Positions 1-10,256 are shown, counted from the first letter of the stretch. The stretch is DNA of 64,000 nt from Acidovorax temperans (GCF_006716905.1 NZ_VFPV01000003.1:62001-126000), one strand, 5' to 3'. Notes: generated from the sequence alone by a model not told the origin. Numbers and translations: made by a program.

Positions 1-1
1 A

Positions 2-499
2 CAGGACAACGCCCAGATGGTGGGGCTGGCCGTGCAGCAGGCCGAAGCTCTTGAGCAGCGTGCCAGCACGTTGAACCGTGCGGTGGCCGCCTTCCGACTG
101 CAACAGGGTACCGCGGAAGAAGCGGTGGGCCTGGTGCGCAAAGCGGTTGAGTTGCACCGATCCACATCCAGGGAACAGTTTTTGAGCCGCATCACCGACA
201 AGGCGGGCAGTTTTCATGACCGCGATATGTATGTGTTCGTACTCGACGAAACCGGCCGCTACCTGGCTTTTGGTGGCAACCCTGCCAAGGTGGGCACCCG
301 AGTGCAGGACATTCCGGGGATCGCAGGCGATCAACTGGTGCACGACATCGTGGCACAGGCGCAGCATGGGCCTGGCTGGGTGGAATATGACATCACCAAT
401 CCCGCCACTGGCGTGGTGCAGACCAAGATGTCTTTTGTGAGCCAGGTGGATGCGGGATATGTAGGCTGCGGCGTCTACAAGACGCTTGCTGCGCGCTGA
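2..499 (+). CDS. Methyl-accepting chemotaxis protein, 3' part with C-terminal Cache-like domain
   Basis: The frame is open from the window edge, so only the last 165 or so codons are present. The first part (QQAEALEQRAS) looks like the helical tail of a chemoreceptor signalling domain. The rest has the pattern of a small Cache sensor, with YVFVLDETGRYLAF, GTRVQDIPGI, GPGWVEYDI and a closing GCGVYK. Chemoreceptors with a Cache-like domain after the signalling domain are known in betaproteobacteria, and there the sensor would lie in the cytoplasm. The ligand cannot be predicted. The gene ends in TGA and converges on the rnfB-like gene across a GC-rich hairpin. The family call is firm; the upstream domain order is outside the window. 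Confidence 0.8.
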   Translation, partial: QDNAQMVGLAVQQAEALEQRASTLNRAVAAFRLQQGTAEEAVGLVRKAVELHRSTSREQFLSRITDKAGSFHDRDMYVFVLDETGRYLAFGGNPAKVGTRVQDIPGIAGDQLVHDIVAQAQHGPGWVEYDITNPATGVVQTKMSFVSQVDAGYVGCGVYKTLAAR

Positions 500-525
500 G
501 AGGCACTTGGTAGGCGCGGTACGCA

Positions 526-563
526 CAAGCCCCCAGCGCCCGTCAGCCCAACCGCTGGGCTTG
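526..563. terminator. Hairpin between convergent genes
   Basis: CAAGCCCCCAGCG pairs with CGCTGGGCTTG, with a two-base bulge. It sits in the 80-bp gap between two convergent genes and could terminate either. There is no clear T-run, so the call is tentative. Confidence 0.35.
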
Positions 564-582
564 CGTTGCGGGCTTGGAAGGC

Positions 583-1245
583 TTAGCTTCGCGCCCGCAA
601 TTGCCTGGCGCGCTCCATGGCGGCGGCAATGGCGGCGCGGCGGGCCTCCGCTGCGTCGGCCGCCGGTGCAGCAGCAGCCGGCTGCGGTGTTGCGCTGGCA
701 GGTTCCGGGTCGCAGAGCGTTGCTACATCTTTATCCGCTTCTGGTGCTGTGCGCTCCAGCCGCAAGGTTCGGGCTGCGTAACGTTGTCTGGCTTCGTCGG
801 CTTGCTCTGCACTCCAGGCGGCCCAGCCGGTGCGTGAGCCTGTGGCGTTCTCCAGCTGAATGCAGTCGACCGGGCACACCGGCACGCACAACTCGCAGCC
901 GGTGCAGTGTGATTCCATCACGGTGTGCATCAGCTTGTTGGCGCCCACGATGGCATCGGTGGGGCAGGCCTTGATGCACAGCGTGCAGCCTATGCACCAG
1001 TTTTCATCAATCAACGCCACGGCACGTGGCGACTCGACGCCGTGTTCGGGGCTGAGGGTGACCTCCGGCAGGCCGGTGATGGCCGACAGCCGCGCGACGC
1101 CTTCAGCGCCGCCGGGAGGGCACTGGTTGATTCCTGCTTCACCAGCCGCGACAGCGCGCGCGTAGGCCGCGCAATCGGGGTAGCCGCAGCGGGTGCACTG
1201 CGTTTGCGGTAGGGCTGCGTCGATCCGACGCGCCAAATCGCTCAT
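583..1245 (-). CDS. RnfB-like 4Fe-4S ferredoxin protein
   Basis: This 220-residue iron-sulfur protein resembles the RnfB/RsxB subunit of the Rnf electron transport complex. A domain near the N-terminus carries [16 protein letters not shown], the Fes-type cluster motif of RnfB. Two classical 4Fe-4S motifs follow, [12 protein letters not shown] and [12 protein letters not shown]. The C-terminal 60 residues are an Ala/Pro-rich low-complexity tail with a basic end. The start MSDLARRID was preferred to a start 12 codons upstream because RnfB proteins begin just before this segment. The N-terminal membrane anchor of true RnfB is absent and no other rnf gene is nearby, so it probably works as a stand-alone electron carrier. 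The partner is unknown. The upstream phaZ lies on the same strand, about 32 bp away. Confidence 0.85.
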   Translation of the reverse strand: MSDLARRIDAALPQTQCTRCGYPDCAAYARAVAAGEAGINQCPPGGAEGVARLSAITGLPEVTLSPEHGVESPRAVALIDENWCIGCTLCIKACPTDAIVGANKLMHTVMESHCTGCELCVPVCPVDCIQLENATGSRTGWAAWSAEQADEARQRYAARTLRLERTAPEADKDVATLCDPEPASATPQPAAAAPAADAAEARRAAIAAAMERARQLRARS

Positions 1246-1277
1246 CGGGGTGCCCACCCTGGCGGGCACGACAGGGC

Positions 1278-2678
1278 TCAAGCCTTGCGCGCCGAGGATC
1301 GGCGCGGGCGCTGCGCGGGGCTGGCTGACACGTTGGCCGCAGCCATGGCGTCTGTATCCGATGGAGCCACCTCGGCAGCAGCGCCCGATTTACCAGCAGC
1401 TGCCGGTTTCAAGCCTGCCTGGTGTTCCAGAATGAAGGCCTTCACCTGCGGGTACACCAGTTCGCGCCAGCGGCGGCCACTGAAGATGCCGTAGTGCCCG
1501 GCACCCTTGGCTTCCAGGTGGCGCTGTTCCTTGCTCACAATGCCGGTGCACAGGTCGTGGGCGGCCTTGGTTTGGCCGGAGCCCGAGATATCGTCCAGTT
1601 CGCCCTCTACGGTGAACAGGGCCGTGGTGGTGATGTCCTGGGGACGCACGCGCTCGATCTTGCCTTCGGGCGAGCGCACATCCCAGGTGCCGTGCACCAG
1701 CTTGTATTCCTGGAACACCGTCTTGATGGTTTCCAGGTAGTAGTCGGCGTCCATGTCGAGCACCGCGTTGTACTCGTCGTAGAACTTGCGGTGGGCTTCG
1801 GCGCTGGCGTCGTCGCCCTTGATCAGGTTCTTGAAGTAGTCATAGTGGCTGGTGGCGTGCCGGTCAGGGTTCATTGCCACAAAGCCCGTGTGCTGCAGAA
1901 AGCCTGGGTACACACGCCGGCCAGCGCCGGGGAAGTTGTCTGGCACGCGGTAGATCACATTGTTTTCAAACCACTCATAGCTGCGGTTCATGGCCAGGTT
2001 GTTCACGGCCGTGGGCGATCGGCGCGCGTCAATGGGGCCGCCCATCATGGTCATGGTCAGCGGGGTGGTTTCACCGCGGCTGGCCATCAACGACACCGCT
2101 GCCAGCACAGGCACCGTAGGCTGGCACACACTGATGACGTGGCAGTTGCCGTACACGCCCTGCAGGTAGCGAATGAACTCCTGCACGTAGTTGATGTAGT
2201 CATCCAGGTGGAACTCACCTTCGGACAGCGGCACCAGGCGGGCGTTTTTCCAGTCGGTGATGTAGACCTTGTGGTCCTTGAGCATGGTGCGCACGGTGTC
2301 GCGCAGCAACGTGGCGTAGTGCCCGGAAAGCGGTGCCACCACCAGCACCACTGGCTGGTTCTTGATCTTGGTCAGCGTGGCGGGGTCGTCGGAAAAGCGT
2401 TTGAAACGGCGCAATTCGCAAAAGGGCTTGTCCAGCTCCACCCGTTCATGGATGGCCACGCCCACGCCGTCCACCTCCACGCTGGGGATATCAAAGGTGG
2501 GCTTTTCGTAGTCCTTGCCCAGCCGGTACAGCAGGTCGTACCCCGCAGACATACGCTGTGCCATCGGGATCTGGTTGAATGGCGACAGGGGGTTGCTGAA
2601 CAATTTGGACGCGGCTTGCGCGAAGTCAGCAAAAGGCTCCATCAAGGAGCGCTGGGTTTCGTAAATCTGGTAGAGCAT
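1278..2678 (-). CDS. phaZ: Intracellular polyhydroxybutyrate depolymerase
   Basis: This 466-residue protein matches the PhaZa1 type of intracellular PHB depolymerase from Cupriavidus. It hydrolyses native PHB granules in the cytoplasm to release carbon and reducing power. It begins [16 protein letters not shown], typical of the family, and this start was chosen over one 17 codons upstream. The nucleophile is cysteine rather than serine and lies in [11 protein letters not shown] at about residue 185. The other triad members probably sit in [10 protein letters not shown] (Asp) and [10 protein letters not shown] (His). The C-terminal 40 residues are Ala/Ser-rich with a basic end. It has no signal peptide, as expected for a granule-associated enzyme. 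The upstream gap contains a copy of the dispersed palindrome. Confidence 0.93.
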   Translation of the reverse strand: MLYQIYETQRSLMEPFADFAQAASKLFSNPLSPFNQIPMAQRMSAGYDLLYRLGKDYEKPTFDIPSVEVDGVGVAIHERVELDKPFCELRRFKRFSDDPATLTKIKNQPVVLVVAPLSGHYATLLRDTVRTMLKDHKVYITDWKNARLVPLSEGEFHLDDYINYVQEFIRYLQGVYGNCHVISVCQPTVPVLAAVSLMASRGETTPLTMTMMGGPIDARRSPTAVNNLAMNRSYEWFENNVIYRVPDNFPGAGRRVYPGFLQHTGFVAMNPDRHATSHYDYFKNLIKGDDASAEAHRKFYDEYNAVLDMDADYYLETIKTVFQEYKLVHGTWDVRSPEGKIERVRPQDITTTALFTVEGELDDISGSGQTKAAHDLCTGIVSKEQRHLEAKGAGHYGIFSGRRWRELVYPQVKAFILEHQAGLKPAAAGKSGAAAEVAPSDTDAMAAANVSASPAQRPRRSSARKA

Positions 2679-2830
2679 GGGGCGAAACTCCGTTATGTTG
2701 CGGTGCAATATAGCAGCACTCCGTAACAAAAGAATGGAGTAGAACCACCAATCTGTAGTCGCCTTGGAGACAGGTTGGGTGCGTTCGAAGGCACTGGCTT
2801 TGGCATCTCAAAGCCTTTGAAAACAACTGA

Positions 2831-2888
2831 TTTGCTATCAATAGAATAGCTGCTGGCGCTTTGTCATTGGGCGTTAGAGCTGATTTTT
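2831..2888. repeat. Dispersed Comamonadaceae-type palindrome, copy 1
   Basis: Begins TTTGCTATCAATAGAATAGC and continues TGCTGGCGCTTTGTC, then a weaker second arm (GGGCGTTAGAGC). It lies between phaZ and the alarmone synthetase gene. Confidence 0.75.
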
Positions 2889-2943
2889 ACTCTATTTTCT
2901 GCCAGTGCCGCACAGGCGGTTCGGCATCTCGGCCAGAAGTCCA

Positions 2944-4017
2944 TCAAACCTGGTTTTCTGCCAGCCAGGCTTCAAAGGCCTGGCGGGCCACGTTGCGCAA
3001 CGCGGTGCGAAACAGCTTTTTGTCCCCCAGGTACAGGCAATGCCGAATCACGGTGAAGGGGTTGAAGGACGCGTCAGGGTTTTGTTCCTCGAAGTGCAGC
3101 TTGTACTTCTTGACCGTGCCAATCGTGTGGCGCAACAGCTCATTGAGCTGGGCGCGTGTCATGCCCGGCTGCCACTGGTGGATGTCGGCCACAAAGCTGT
3201 CTACCTTGGAAGGCTCGAACTCGAAGTCCTTGAAAAAGTGGTTGGCAATCTTGAGGAAGGTGAACGCGTTGAGCTCGCTGCCCAGGCTGGGGGATTTGGT
3301 GGGCTCCAGCGGATCGGTCTGCGTTTCTGGTGCGGGCTCGGCGGTTTCGTCCGGGGCCTTGAGCAGCTCGGCAGCGGTGGCGTCGCGAATCTGCAAAAAC
3401 TCCCGGTCAGCCAGCTCGAACAGGGCAGACAGCACATTGATACGGCGTTTGAGCTGCCCGGGAATGGATTTCTTGTACTTGATCTTGTGGTCCAGCACAC
3501 TCCACGAATCCTGGATGATGGTGCGGATCTGCAGCTCAAAAGGCCATGGGGCTTCTGCCGCGTGTTCGGGCGTGGCCCGTTGCGCATTGTTCCAGCGCAG
3601 GTCCAGGTGCAGGCCTTTGTAGCCAAATTCCGCTTCGGTGGACTCAACGGCTGCCACCTTGTCGGTCACTTCAATCACATCAAAGTGCGATTGCATGAGG
3701 TGGGCCACCTTCTCGATTTCGTCTTCGTACAGGCAGACCACGCGCACACCGATCAGGTCCGTGATCCAGTGCTGGATCTCGTAGGGCGTGTTGCGCTCTT
3801 CCAGGGCTGCGCGGTATTTGCGGCGGAATTTGCGGATGCACTCTTCCACGTCCTTGACGCGGCCCTCGACCTTGGAGATTTCCAGCCCCGGCGCAGCCTC
3901 GACCAGTGCCCGAACCGTGCTCACGACCCGCGCGCACGCGGCTTGCAGTTGCGTAAGGTGGTCGGCGTAGAAGTGGCGGAACTGGGTTTCTTCCAGCTCC
4001 AGGGGGATCTGGGCCAT
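2944..4017 (-). CDS. RelA/SpoT-domain (p)ppGpp synthetase-like protein
   Basis: This 357-residue protein has a synthetase domain of the RelA/SpoT nucleotidyltransferase fold in its first 190 residues: GRVKDVEECIRKFRRK, DLIGVRVVCLYEDE, FGYKGLHLDLRW and FELQIRTIIQDSWSVLDHKI. It lacks the HD hydrolase, TGS and ACT domains of the long RelA/SpoT enzymes, so it is a small-alarmone-synthetase type protein that would transfer pyrophosphate from ATP to GTP or GDP. Unusually it carries about 160 extra residues: an acidic, Pro-rich linker (APDETAEPAPETQTD) and a helical C-terminal domain of unknown role. The catalytic residues look intact by eye. It is monocistronic, with its ATG at 4017. Confidence 0.88.
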   Translation of the reverse strand: MAQIPLELEETQFRHFYADHLTQLQAACARVVSTVRALVEAAPGLEISKVEGRVKDVEECIRKFRRKYRAALEERNTPYEIQHWITDLIGVRVVCLYEDEIEKVAHLMQSHFDVIEVTDKVAAVESTEAEFGYKGLHLDLRWNNAQRATPEHAAEAPWPFELQIRTIIQDSWSVLDHKIKYKKSIPGQLKRRINVLSALFELADREFLQIRDATAAELLKAPDETAEPAPETQTDPLEPTKSPSLGSELNAFTFLKIANHFFKDFEFEPSKVDSFVADIHQWQPGMTRAQLNELLRHTIGTVKKYKLHFEEQNPDASFNPFTVIRHCLYLGDKKLFRTALRNVARQAFEAWLAENQV

Positions 4018-4240
4018 GGGTGTTTACAGGGTAGTGCAGCTGGGGATTTGCCGCCCGAGGGGGCGGTACCAGGCGTGGATTGTCCACCACACCCCAGGTG
4101 TCAGGCGCAGAAAAAGGTGTTGTGCGGGCGCCGTCACGGGGCTTGAAAATCGTTAAAAAGCATGTCGCACACCGTTTCCCCCGTTGATAATGGCCCTCGC
4201 TTTTGTGCCACCCGTTGGGCGGGCACGCCTTGAATGCACG

Positions 4241-7003
4241 ATGCCTGTCCCTGACGCTCCTTTTGCACTGCCAGAATCTACCGGACTGTTACAGCGCCGG
4301 TGGGGATGGCTGTTGGCGCCCATTCTGTCGCTGGTGATGCTTAGCCTCACGTTCGCCCACTGGCGCAGTGAAGAGCGGGCGAGCAGCGAGCGGCGCGAAA
4401 TTGACCTGCGGGTGGCTGCCGATCGCATGGCCTACAACCTGGCAGACCGCATGGCGTCGTACGAGCTGGTACTGCGCGGTTTGCGGGGGTACTTCGAAGG
4501 CTCGGAACGCATTGACCGCGAGGAGTTTCAGACCTACGTGAGCTCTCTGCAGCTGCAAGAGGTACGGCCGGGCCTGCGGGGCATTTCGCTGATTCTCAAG
4601 TTATCGCAGGAAGAGCTGCCCGCGCACATCCAGGACATGCGCCAGCGCGGCTTTTCTGACTACACCGTCCGCCCACCCGGGGTGCGGCCCCTGTATGCGG
4701 CCGTGACGCACATTGAACCCCTGGATGCTGACAACCAGCGTGCGCTGGGGCTGGATGCCTACGCCATCCCAACGGCCCGAGATGCCCTGGAGCGTGCTGC
4801 CGACACAGGTGTGCTGGCAGTATCGGGAATGCTGGCCCTGGAGCAAGACACTTCTGCCGCACCCAAGGGACTGGTGATGTACCTGCCTATCTATGCCAAG
4901 GGTGCTGCGCCGGAAAGCGCCGAGCAGCGCCGCAACGCTTTGCGCGGCTGGGTGTCGGCCCCGTTTTACATGGCCGATGTCATCGCCGGGCTCTCGCGCG
5001 AATTTGAATCCGACATTGCCCTGGATGTGATCGACGGCTCAGCCCCTGAAGGCCGGCAGCAGCTTTTTGCCGACCCGCGGGTGCAGTCCGTCAACACTCC
5101 ACGCCAGCTGTTTCGCCAAGTGCAGTTTGGTGGCCGCACCTGGACGCTGCGCATGAGGCCACTGCCAGCCTTTGAAGACCGCTACGAGTACGAAACGCAC
5201 CATATCTCTGCGTTGTTTGGCGTGGTGCTCAGCATCGTACTGGGCTGGTTTGCGTGGTTGCTGGCCACTGGCCGCACCCGGGCTGAAGCCCTTGCTTACC
5301 GCATGACGGCCGAGCTGCGCGGTACGCGCGACGAACTGGCCAGCACCCTCAACGCCATTCCCGATCTGTTGATGGAAATCGACGAGGAAGGCCGCATTCT
5401 TCACTGCCGTAGCGACCACCAGGCTTTGCTGGCCGAGGTGGCAGACAGTTTTGAGGGCCAGCGGCTGCAAGACATCGTGGCGCCGGAAGCCGTTGCGGGC
5501 TGCCGCGCCACGCTGCAGGCGGCCAGCGCCACAGGGTATTCGGCAGGGCACCAGTTCGCGTTGAGCCTGCAGGGGCGTCCGTACTGGTTTGAACTCTCGA
5601 TTGCCAGAAAGTCCGGGCCCAGCGAGTCGATCCAGCGCTTCATCGCGCTGTCGCGGGACATCACGGAGCGCAAGCAAGCCGAGGCGCGCTCGCACCATCT
5701 GGCGTATTTCGACGCGCTCACGCAGTTGCCCAACCGCCGCATGCTGCTCGACCGCACAGAGCAAGCCGTGGCCGGTGCCCGCAAGTCGGGGCAAATTGGC
5801 GCCTTGCTGTTTGTGGACCTGGACAACTTCAAGCAAATTAACGATGCACGCGGGCATGCCGTGGGTGACGTGATGCTCAAGCAGGTCGCACAGCGCCTGC
5901 TTGGTTTGCAGCGCCCGGGGGACACGGTGGCCCGGCTGGGGGGCGATGAATTTGTGATGTTGATTGGCCAGCTGGGGCTGGACATGGAGAGTGCAGGGCG
6001 CACTGCGCTGCTGGCGGCCGAAGCCATCCGCACCGCGCTGGATGTGCCCTACAACATCCAGAACCACCACTACAGCAACACCTGCAGCATCGGCATTACG
6101 CTGTTCCCCAAGCAGCAGGAAGGTGCCGAAGACCTGCTGCGCGAGGCCGACACGGCCATGTACCGCGCCAAGGACATGGGGCGCAACCGCATTCGCTTCT
6201 ATGAAGCGGCCATGCAGGCCGATGTGCAGGAGCGCCTGGCGCTGGAGCAGGACCTGAAAAAAGCCAGCGCCGAGGGCCAGCTGGCCGTGTTCGTGCAGTC
6301 GCAAGTGGATGCGCGCGGCGCAGTGGTGGGCGGCGAGTTGCTGATGCGCTGGAACCACCCCGAGCGTGGCAATGTGCCACCCAGCCGCTTCATCCCGGTG
6401 GCCGAGGCCTCAGGCCTCATCCTGCGCATGGGCGACTGGATGATTGGCAAGGCCTGCGAGGCCTTGGCCCAGCTTCAGGCGCAGGGGCTGGAATACACCA
6501 TCTCGGTGAACGTGAGCGAGCGCCAGTTCCGGCAAGAAGATTTTGTGGAACGCATCCGCAACGTGCTCTCGGCCACCGGAGCGAAGGCAGAGTTGCTGAT
6601 TCTGGAAGTGACCGAGAGCCTGCTGATTGAAAACCTCAGTGACACCATCGCCCGTATGACCGAGCTGGTGCACCTGGGCGTGCGCTTCTCCATCGACGAC
6701 TTTGGCACCGGCTATTCCAGTCTGGCCTACCTCAAACGCCTGCCGCTGTACGAGCTGAAAATCGACAAGAGCTTTGTGCAGGACGCACCGGACGACCCGA
6801 GCGACACGGCCATCGTGCAGTCCATCCTGGCGGTGGCCAACCACCTCAAGCTGCGCGTGGTAGCCGAAGGGGTGGAGACGCAGGCCTAGGCAGATTTCCT
6901 CATCCAGAACCATTGCGAATGCCTGCAGGGCTATCTCTACAGCCGCCCGCAACCGCTACAGGGATGGTTGAGCGCGCAAATTGCTGCCGCTGGGCCTCGT
7001 TGA
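4241..7003 (+). pseudogene. CHASE-PAS-GGDEF-EAL protein with in-frame TAG near the C-terminus
   Basis: The protein is a membrane-bound cyclic-di-GMP enzyme. Order from the chosen ATG (MPVPDAPF): membrane segment around residues 20-40, periplasmic CHASE domain to about 310, second membrane segment (ALFGVVLSIVLGWFAWLL), a PAS domain from about 365, a GGDEF domain with an intact GGDEF motif near 567, and an EAL domain from about 690 (GGELLMRW; DDFGTGYSS near 818). The reading frame stops at TAG 6887-6889 after VVAEGVETQA. The next 37 codons in the same frame continue the family sequence exactly (ADFLIQNHCECLQGYLY, then SRPQPLQGW) to TGA at 7001-7003. A CAG to TAG change therefore removes the last strand and helices of the EAL domain. 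Diguanylate cyclase activity could survive; phosphodiesterase activity is doubtful. Confidence 0.88.
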
Positions 7004-7090
7004 ATCTGTTCGTCGTGTCGGTGCGCAAGGCCCAGCCTCCGGCAGCACCCTGCATTACCACTTGCTACCACTTGCCGTACGGTGCCGCCC

Positions 7091-7975
7091 ATGACCGAAG
7101 AACTCCGCACCGTTGACGCTGCCTTGCTGAGCCACCTGCAAACCTGGCAGGGCAGAGCCGAAACTTTGCGCGACACCATCACCAGCGCTCCCGTCAGCGG
7201 CCTGTCGGCCACGCTGGACCGGGAAGACCCCGCTCCTGTTCCGGGCACTGCGCTGCCGCCGCTATGGCACTGGCTTTATTTTTTGCCCCAGGTGCGCCAA
7301 AGCGGTCTCGGGCCCGACGGCCACCCGGCGCGCGGCGGCTTTCTGCCCCCGGTGCCTCTGCCGCGCCGCATGTGGGCGGGTGGGCGTTTGCGGTGGGAAG
7401 AGCACAACCCCCTGTTGGTGGGCGATGCGGTGCAGCGCACCTCGCGCATCGAATCCATCACGCACAAGGCGGGCCGAACGGGGGATTTGGTGTTTGTGCT
7501 GGTCAAGCACGAGATTTCCAATGCCAAGGGCCTTGCGCTGACCGAAGAGCACGACATCGTCTACCGCGCTGCGCCCCAGCCCGGTGACCCGGTGCCAGTG
7601 CCTACCGCTGCGGAAACCGGCGCGCCCTGGCACCGTAGCATCACGCCAGACGATGTGCTGCTGTTCCGCTATTCCGCGCTCACCTTCAATGGCCATCGCA
7701 TCCACTACGACCGGCGCTACGTCACTGAAGTCGAGGGCTATCCAGGCCTCATCGTGCATGGGCCGCTCATTGCCACACTGCTCATCGACCTGCTGCGCCG
7801 CCAGTGCCCCAGCGCCCGCGTGAAGAGTTTTCACTTCAAAGCCGTGCGGCCCACGTTTGACTTGCACCCGTTTGGCTTGAACGGCGCGCCATCGGCCGAT
7901 GGGAAATCTGTGCGCCTCTGGAGCAATGACCATGAAGGCTGGCTCACCCTGCAGGGCACGGCCGAGCTTTTTTGA
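7091..7975 (+). CDS. MaoC/FAS1-like dehydratase, mesaconyl-C4-CoA hydratase type
   Basis: This 294-residue protein has two hot-dog domains and resembles the family annotated as mesaconyl-C4-CoA or itaconyl-CoA hydratase, and HTD2. The N-terminal half (PPLWHWLYFLPQ, GGFLPPVPLPRRMWAGG) is the FAS1-like dehydratase region. The C-terminal half has the MaoC-type active-site stretch DVLLFRYSALTFNGHRIHYD, with the conserved Asn/His and Asp. It would hydrate or dehydrate a short acyl-CoA; the substrate is not certain. ATG 7091 is preferred to an in-frame GTG three codons earlier. It follows the GGDEF/EAL gene by 87 bp with no evident functional link. Confidence 0.8.
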   Translation: MTEELRTVDAALLSHLQTWQGRAETLRDTITSAPVSGLSATLDREDPAPVPGTALPPLWHWLYFLPQVRQSGLGPDGHPARGGFLPPVPLPRRMWAGGRLRWEEHNPLLVGDAVQRTSRIESITHKAGRTGDLVFVLVKHEISNAKGLALTEEHDIVYRAAPQPGDPVPVPTAAETGAPWHRSITPDDVLLFRYSALTFNGHRIHYDRRYVTEVEGYPGLIVHGPLIATLLIDLLRRQCPSARVKSFHFKAVRPTFDLHPFGLNGAPSADGKSVRLWSNDHEGWLTLQGTAELF

Positions 7976-8112
7976 GTTTCGTCTGGTGCAAGCCCAGGAT
8001 ACGGGTCACCCGGCTGGCGTGTTGCAGGCGATTCACGGCACTGTCTGCGTGAACCCCATGGCTTGCCCCGGCCACCACTGGGGTTCGCTACCGCAAGGCG
8101 ACGGTGGATTGG

Positions 8113-8158
8113 TTTGCTATTGAATCAATAGCTGCTGCCGCTGATGGCGTTTGGCCTG
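8113..8158. repeat. Dispersed palindrome, copy 2
   Basis: TTTGCTATTGAATCAATAGC followed by TGCTGCCGCTGATGGCGT. The second arm is degenerate. Confidence 0.65.
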
Positions 8159-8256
8159 GATGCCGATTGGGCTTCAATTCAGGTGAAAAATCACCCCATT
8201 CGTCAGCACCTTTTCGCAGAGGGAATCAAAGCCAAATCAGGCTGTAACCTTCACCA

Positions 8257-8286
8257 CGCAAGCGCCAGCAGCTATGCTTTTTGAAG
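8257..8286. repeat. Dispersed palindrome, copy 3 (half copy)
   Basis: One arm only: AAGCGCCAGCAGCTATGCTT, ending in TTTTTGAAG. The other arm is missing or too degenerate to see. Confidence 0.6.
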
Positions 8287-8365
8287 TGATTGGCCTCAAA
8301 GGCCCAGGCGCTTGCGGGTTGGCGTGGTCGGTGGATATGGCTCCTGCCGACCAGCGCTCGCCGCC

Positions 8366-9379
8366 TCAGTGTTCCTGGTGGTTGGCCAGCGACTCGGCCA
8401 CGGCCTGCTGCGCCAGGTGATACACCTCGCGGGCGGGGCGGTCTTTGAGCAGGTGGTTGCTCCACACCTGCCGCCAGATGCGCGCACCTGCCAGGCTGTG
8501 GCGCAGGCCCAGCATGTGCCGTGCAATGTGCGCCCAGGGCGTCCCGTACTGGGCGGCTTCGCGCTCCATGTACTCCACCATCGCCAGTTCCACCTCTTCA
8601 CGCGTCAGGGGGCAGTGCACACCACCTTGTTCGCCGTAGTAGAGCGCGTCCCAGCGGGCCAGCCACCAGGGGTTGTGGTACGCCTCGCGGCCCACCATCA
8701 CGCCGTCCAGGTGCTCCAGCTGTTCCTGCACCGCCTCGTCAGTGGTGAAGCCGCCGTTGATGGCAAAGGTGAACTGCGGAAAGTCGGCCTTCAGCTGGCG
8801 CACCACCTCGTAGCGCAGGGGCGGAATATCGCGGTTTTCCTTCGGGCTCAGGCCCTGCAGCCAGGCATTGCGCGCGTGCACGATGAACACGGTGCAGCCT
8901 GCATCCGCCACGGTGCCCACGAAGTCGCGCACAAAGCTGTAGCTTTCTTCCTTGTCGATGCCGATGCGGTGCTTCACCGTCACGGGCACATCCACCACAT
9001 CGCGCATGGCTTTCACGCAGTCGGCCACCAGTTGCGGGGCCTTCATCAGGCTGGCGCCAAAGGCTCCGCGCTGCACGCGGTCACTGGGGCAGCCGCAGTT
9101 CAGGTTGATTTCGTCATAGCCCCACTGGGCGCCCAGCCGTGCGGCCTGGGCCAGGTTGGCGGGTTCGCTGCCGCCCAGCTGCAAGGCGACAGGGTGCTCT
9201 TCGGCATTGAAGCGCAGGTGGCGCTCTGTGCCCCCGTGGATGATGGCGCCTGCATTCACCATTTCGGTGTACAGCAGGGTGTGCCGGGTCAGCAGGCGGT
9301 GAAAGTAGCGGCAATGCCTATCAGTCCAGTCCATCATCGGGGCGATGGACATACGCCAGGGGCTTGTGGGGGAGGGCAC
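8366..9379 (-). CDS. dusA: tRNA-dihydrouridine(20/20a) synthase DusA
   Basis: This 337-residue flavoenzyme reduces uridines in the tRNA D-loop to dihydrouridine using NADPH. The TIM-barrel start is typical of DusA (RMSIAPMMDWTDRHCRYF). The FMN-site segment is TEMVNAGAIIHGG, and the catalytic cysteine lies in INLNCGCPSDRVQRGAFG. VKHRIGID and FAINGGF follow for RNA and flavin contacts, and the C-terminal helical RNA-binding part ends the protein. The sequence GCPSDRVQ separates DusA from DusB and DusC. Length is normal. It stands alone, divergent from the acyltransferase gene. Confidence 0.95.
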   Translation of the reverse strand: MPSPTSPWRMSIAPMMDWTDRHCRYFHRLLTRHTLLYTEMVNAGAIIHGGTERHLRFNAEEHPVALQLGGSEPANLAQAARLGAQWGYDEINLNCGCPSDRVQRGAFGASLMKAPQLVADCVKAMRDVVDVPVTVKHRIGIDKEESYSFVRDFVGTVADAGCTVFIVHARNAWLQGLSPKENRDIPPLRYEVVRQLKADFPQFTFAINGGFTTDEAVQEQLEHLDGVMVGREAYHNPWWLARWDALYYGEQGGVHCPLTREEVELAMVEYMEREAAQYGTPWAHIARHMLGLRHSLAGARIWRQVWSNHLLKDRPAREVYHLAQQAVAESLANHQEH

Positions 9380-9691
9380 GGGTTGTAGGGTAAGGAAAAG
9401 GGTGGGCGGGGCAAGCGGCTGGCATGGGCCTGCGGCCTTGCGGGGGTGGGATTATCCCATTGGCGTCCTGACCGCGTCGTGTGGTGGGCTTGCCCACCGC
9501 GCGGCCTGGGGCGATGGGCCGAGCTCGATTTGATAGCGAACATGTGCAGGGTTCATTTTTTGCATTTCTTGCCGAGGTTTCTTGATTTTTTGGGCAAAAT
9601 GTAGCGAAACGTTTCTGTTGCTTTTCTCGCTGCCCCCTGTTCTGGCGTTTTCCTCGCCCCTTCCCATGCACCGCACCATTTTGACACACCG

Positions 9692-10253
9692 GTGGTCAAC
9701 ACCTTCCTGCGCGCGTTTTCGCGAATCACTTTGCGCCTGACGGGGTGGACGGTGGAGGGCCAGTTGCCCGACAAGGCGACCAAGAGCGTGCTGATTGCCG
9801 CGCCCCACACCAGCAACTGGGATTTGCCATATACGCTGATGCTGGCCTTTGTGCTGCGCCTGCGCGTGTACTGGATGGGCAAGCACAGCCTGTTCAAAGG
9901 CCCGCTGGGGCCGGTGATGCGCTGGCTGGGCGGGATTCCGGTGAACCGTGAGCAGGCCAACAACCTGGTGGCCTCGTCGGCAGAGGCCATGCGCCTGGCC
10001 ACCGGGCCCATGCAGCTGATCGTGCCGCCCGAGGGCACGCGCGGCAAAACCAAGCGCTGGAAAACGGGCTTTTATTTCATTGCCCAGCAGGCGGGCGTGC
10101 CCATCGTGCTGGCGTTTGTCGATTACGGCCGCAAGGTGGGGGGGGCTGGGGCCGGTGTTTGAGCCCACTGGCGACCTGGAGCTGGACATGGCTGCCATCA
10201 AGGCTTTCTACGCACCCATTCGCGGCAAGAACCCGACACAGTTCGAGGTGTGA
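9692..10253 (+). pseudogene. Lysophospholipid acyltransferase, +1 frameshift in a G8 run
   Basis: The product is a PlsC-like 1-acyl-glycerol-3-phosphate acyltransferase. The catalytic H-x4-D motif is in APHTSNWDLP, with substrate motifs KGPLGPVMRWLGG and PPEGTRGK. From the GTG start at 9692 the frame ends early, after VDYGRKVGGAGAGV. Removing one G from the eight-G run at 10138-10145 restores a normal ending (GGLGPVFEPTGDLELD through FEV) and a stop at 10251-10253, giving about 186 residues. The break is therefore a single-base insertion in a homopolymer: a true mutation, a phase-variable tract, or a sequencing error. The loss removes roughly the last 35 residues. Confidence 0.85.
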
Positions 10254-10256
10254 GCC

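Larger units (their letters stand above)
7976..8365. other. Intergenic region with two repeat copies
   Basis: This 390-bp gap between convergent genes shows no credible reading frame. It holds two separate partial copies of the dispersed palindrome (8113-8158 and 8257-8286). Confidence 0.6.
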
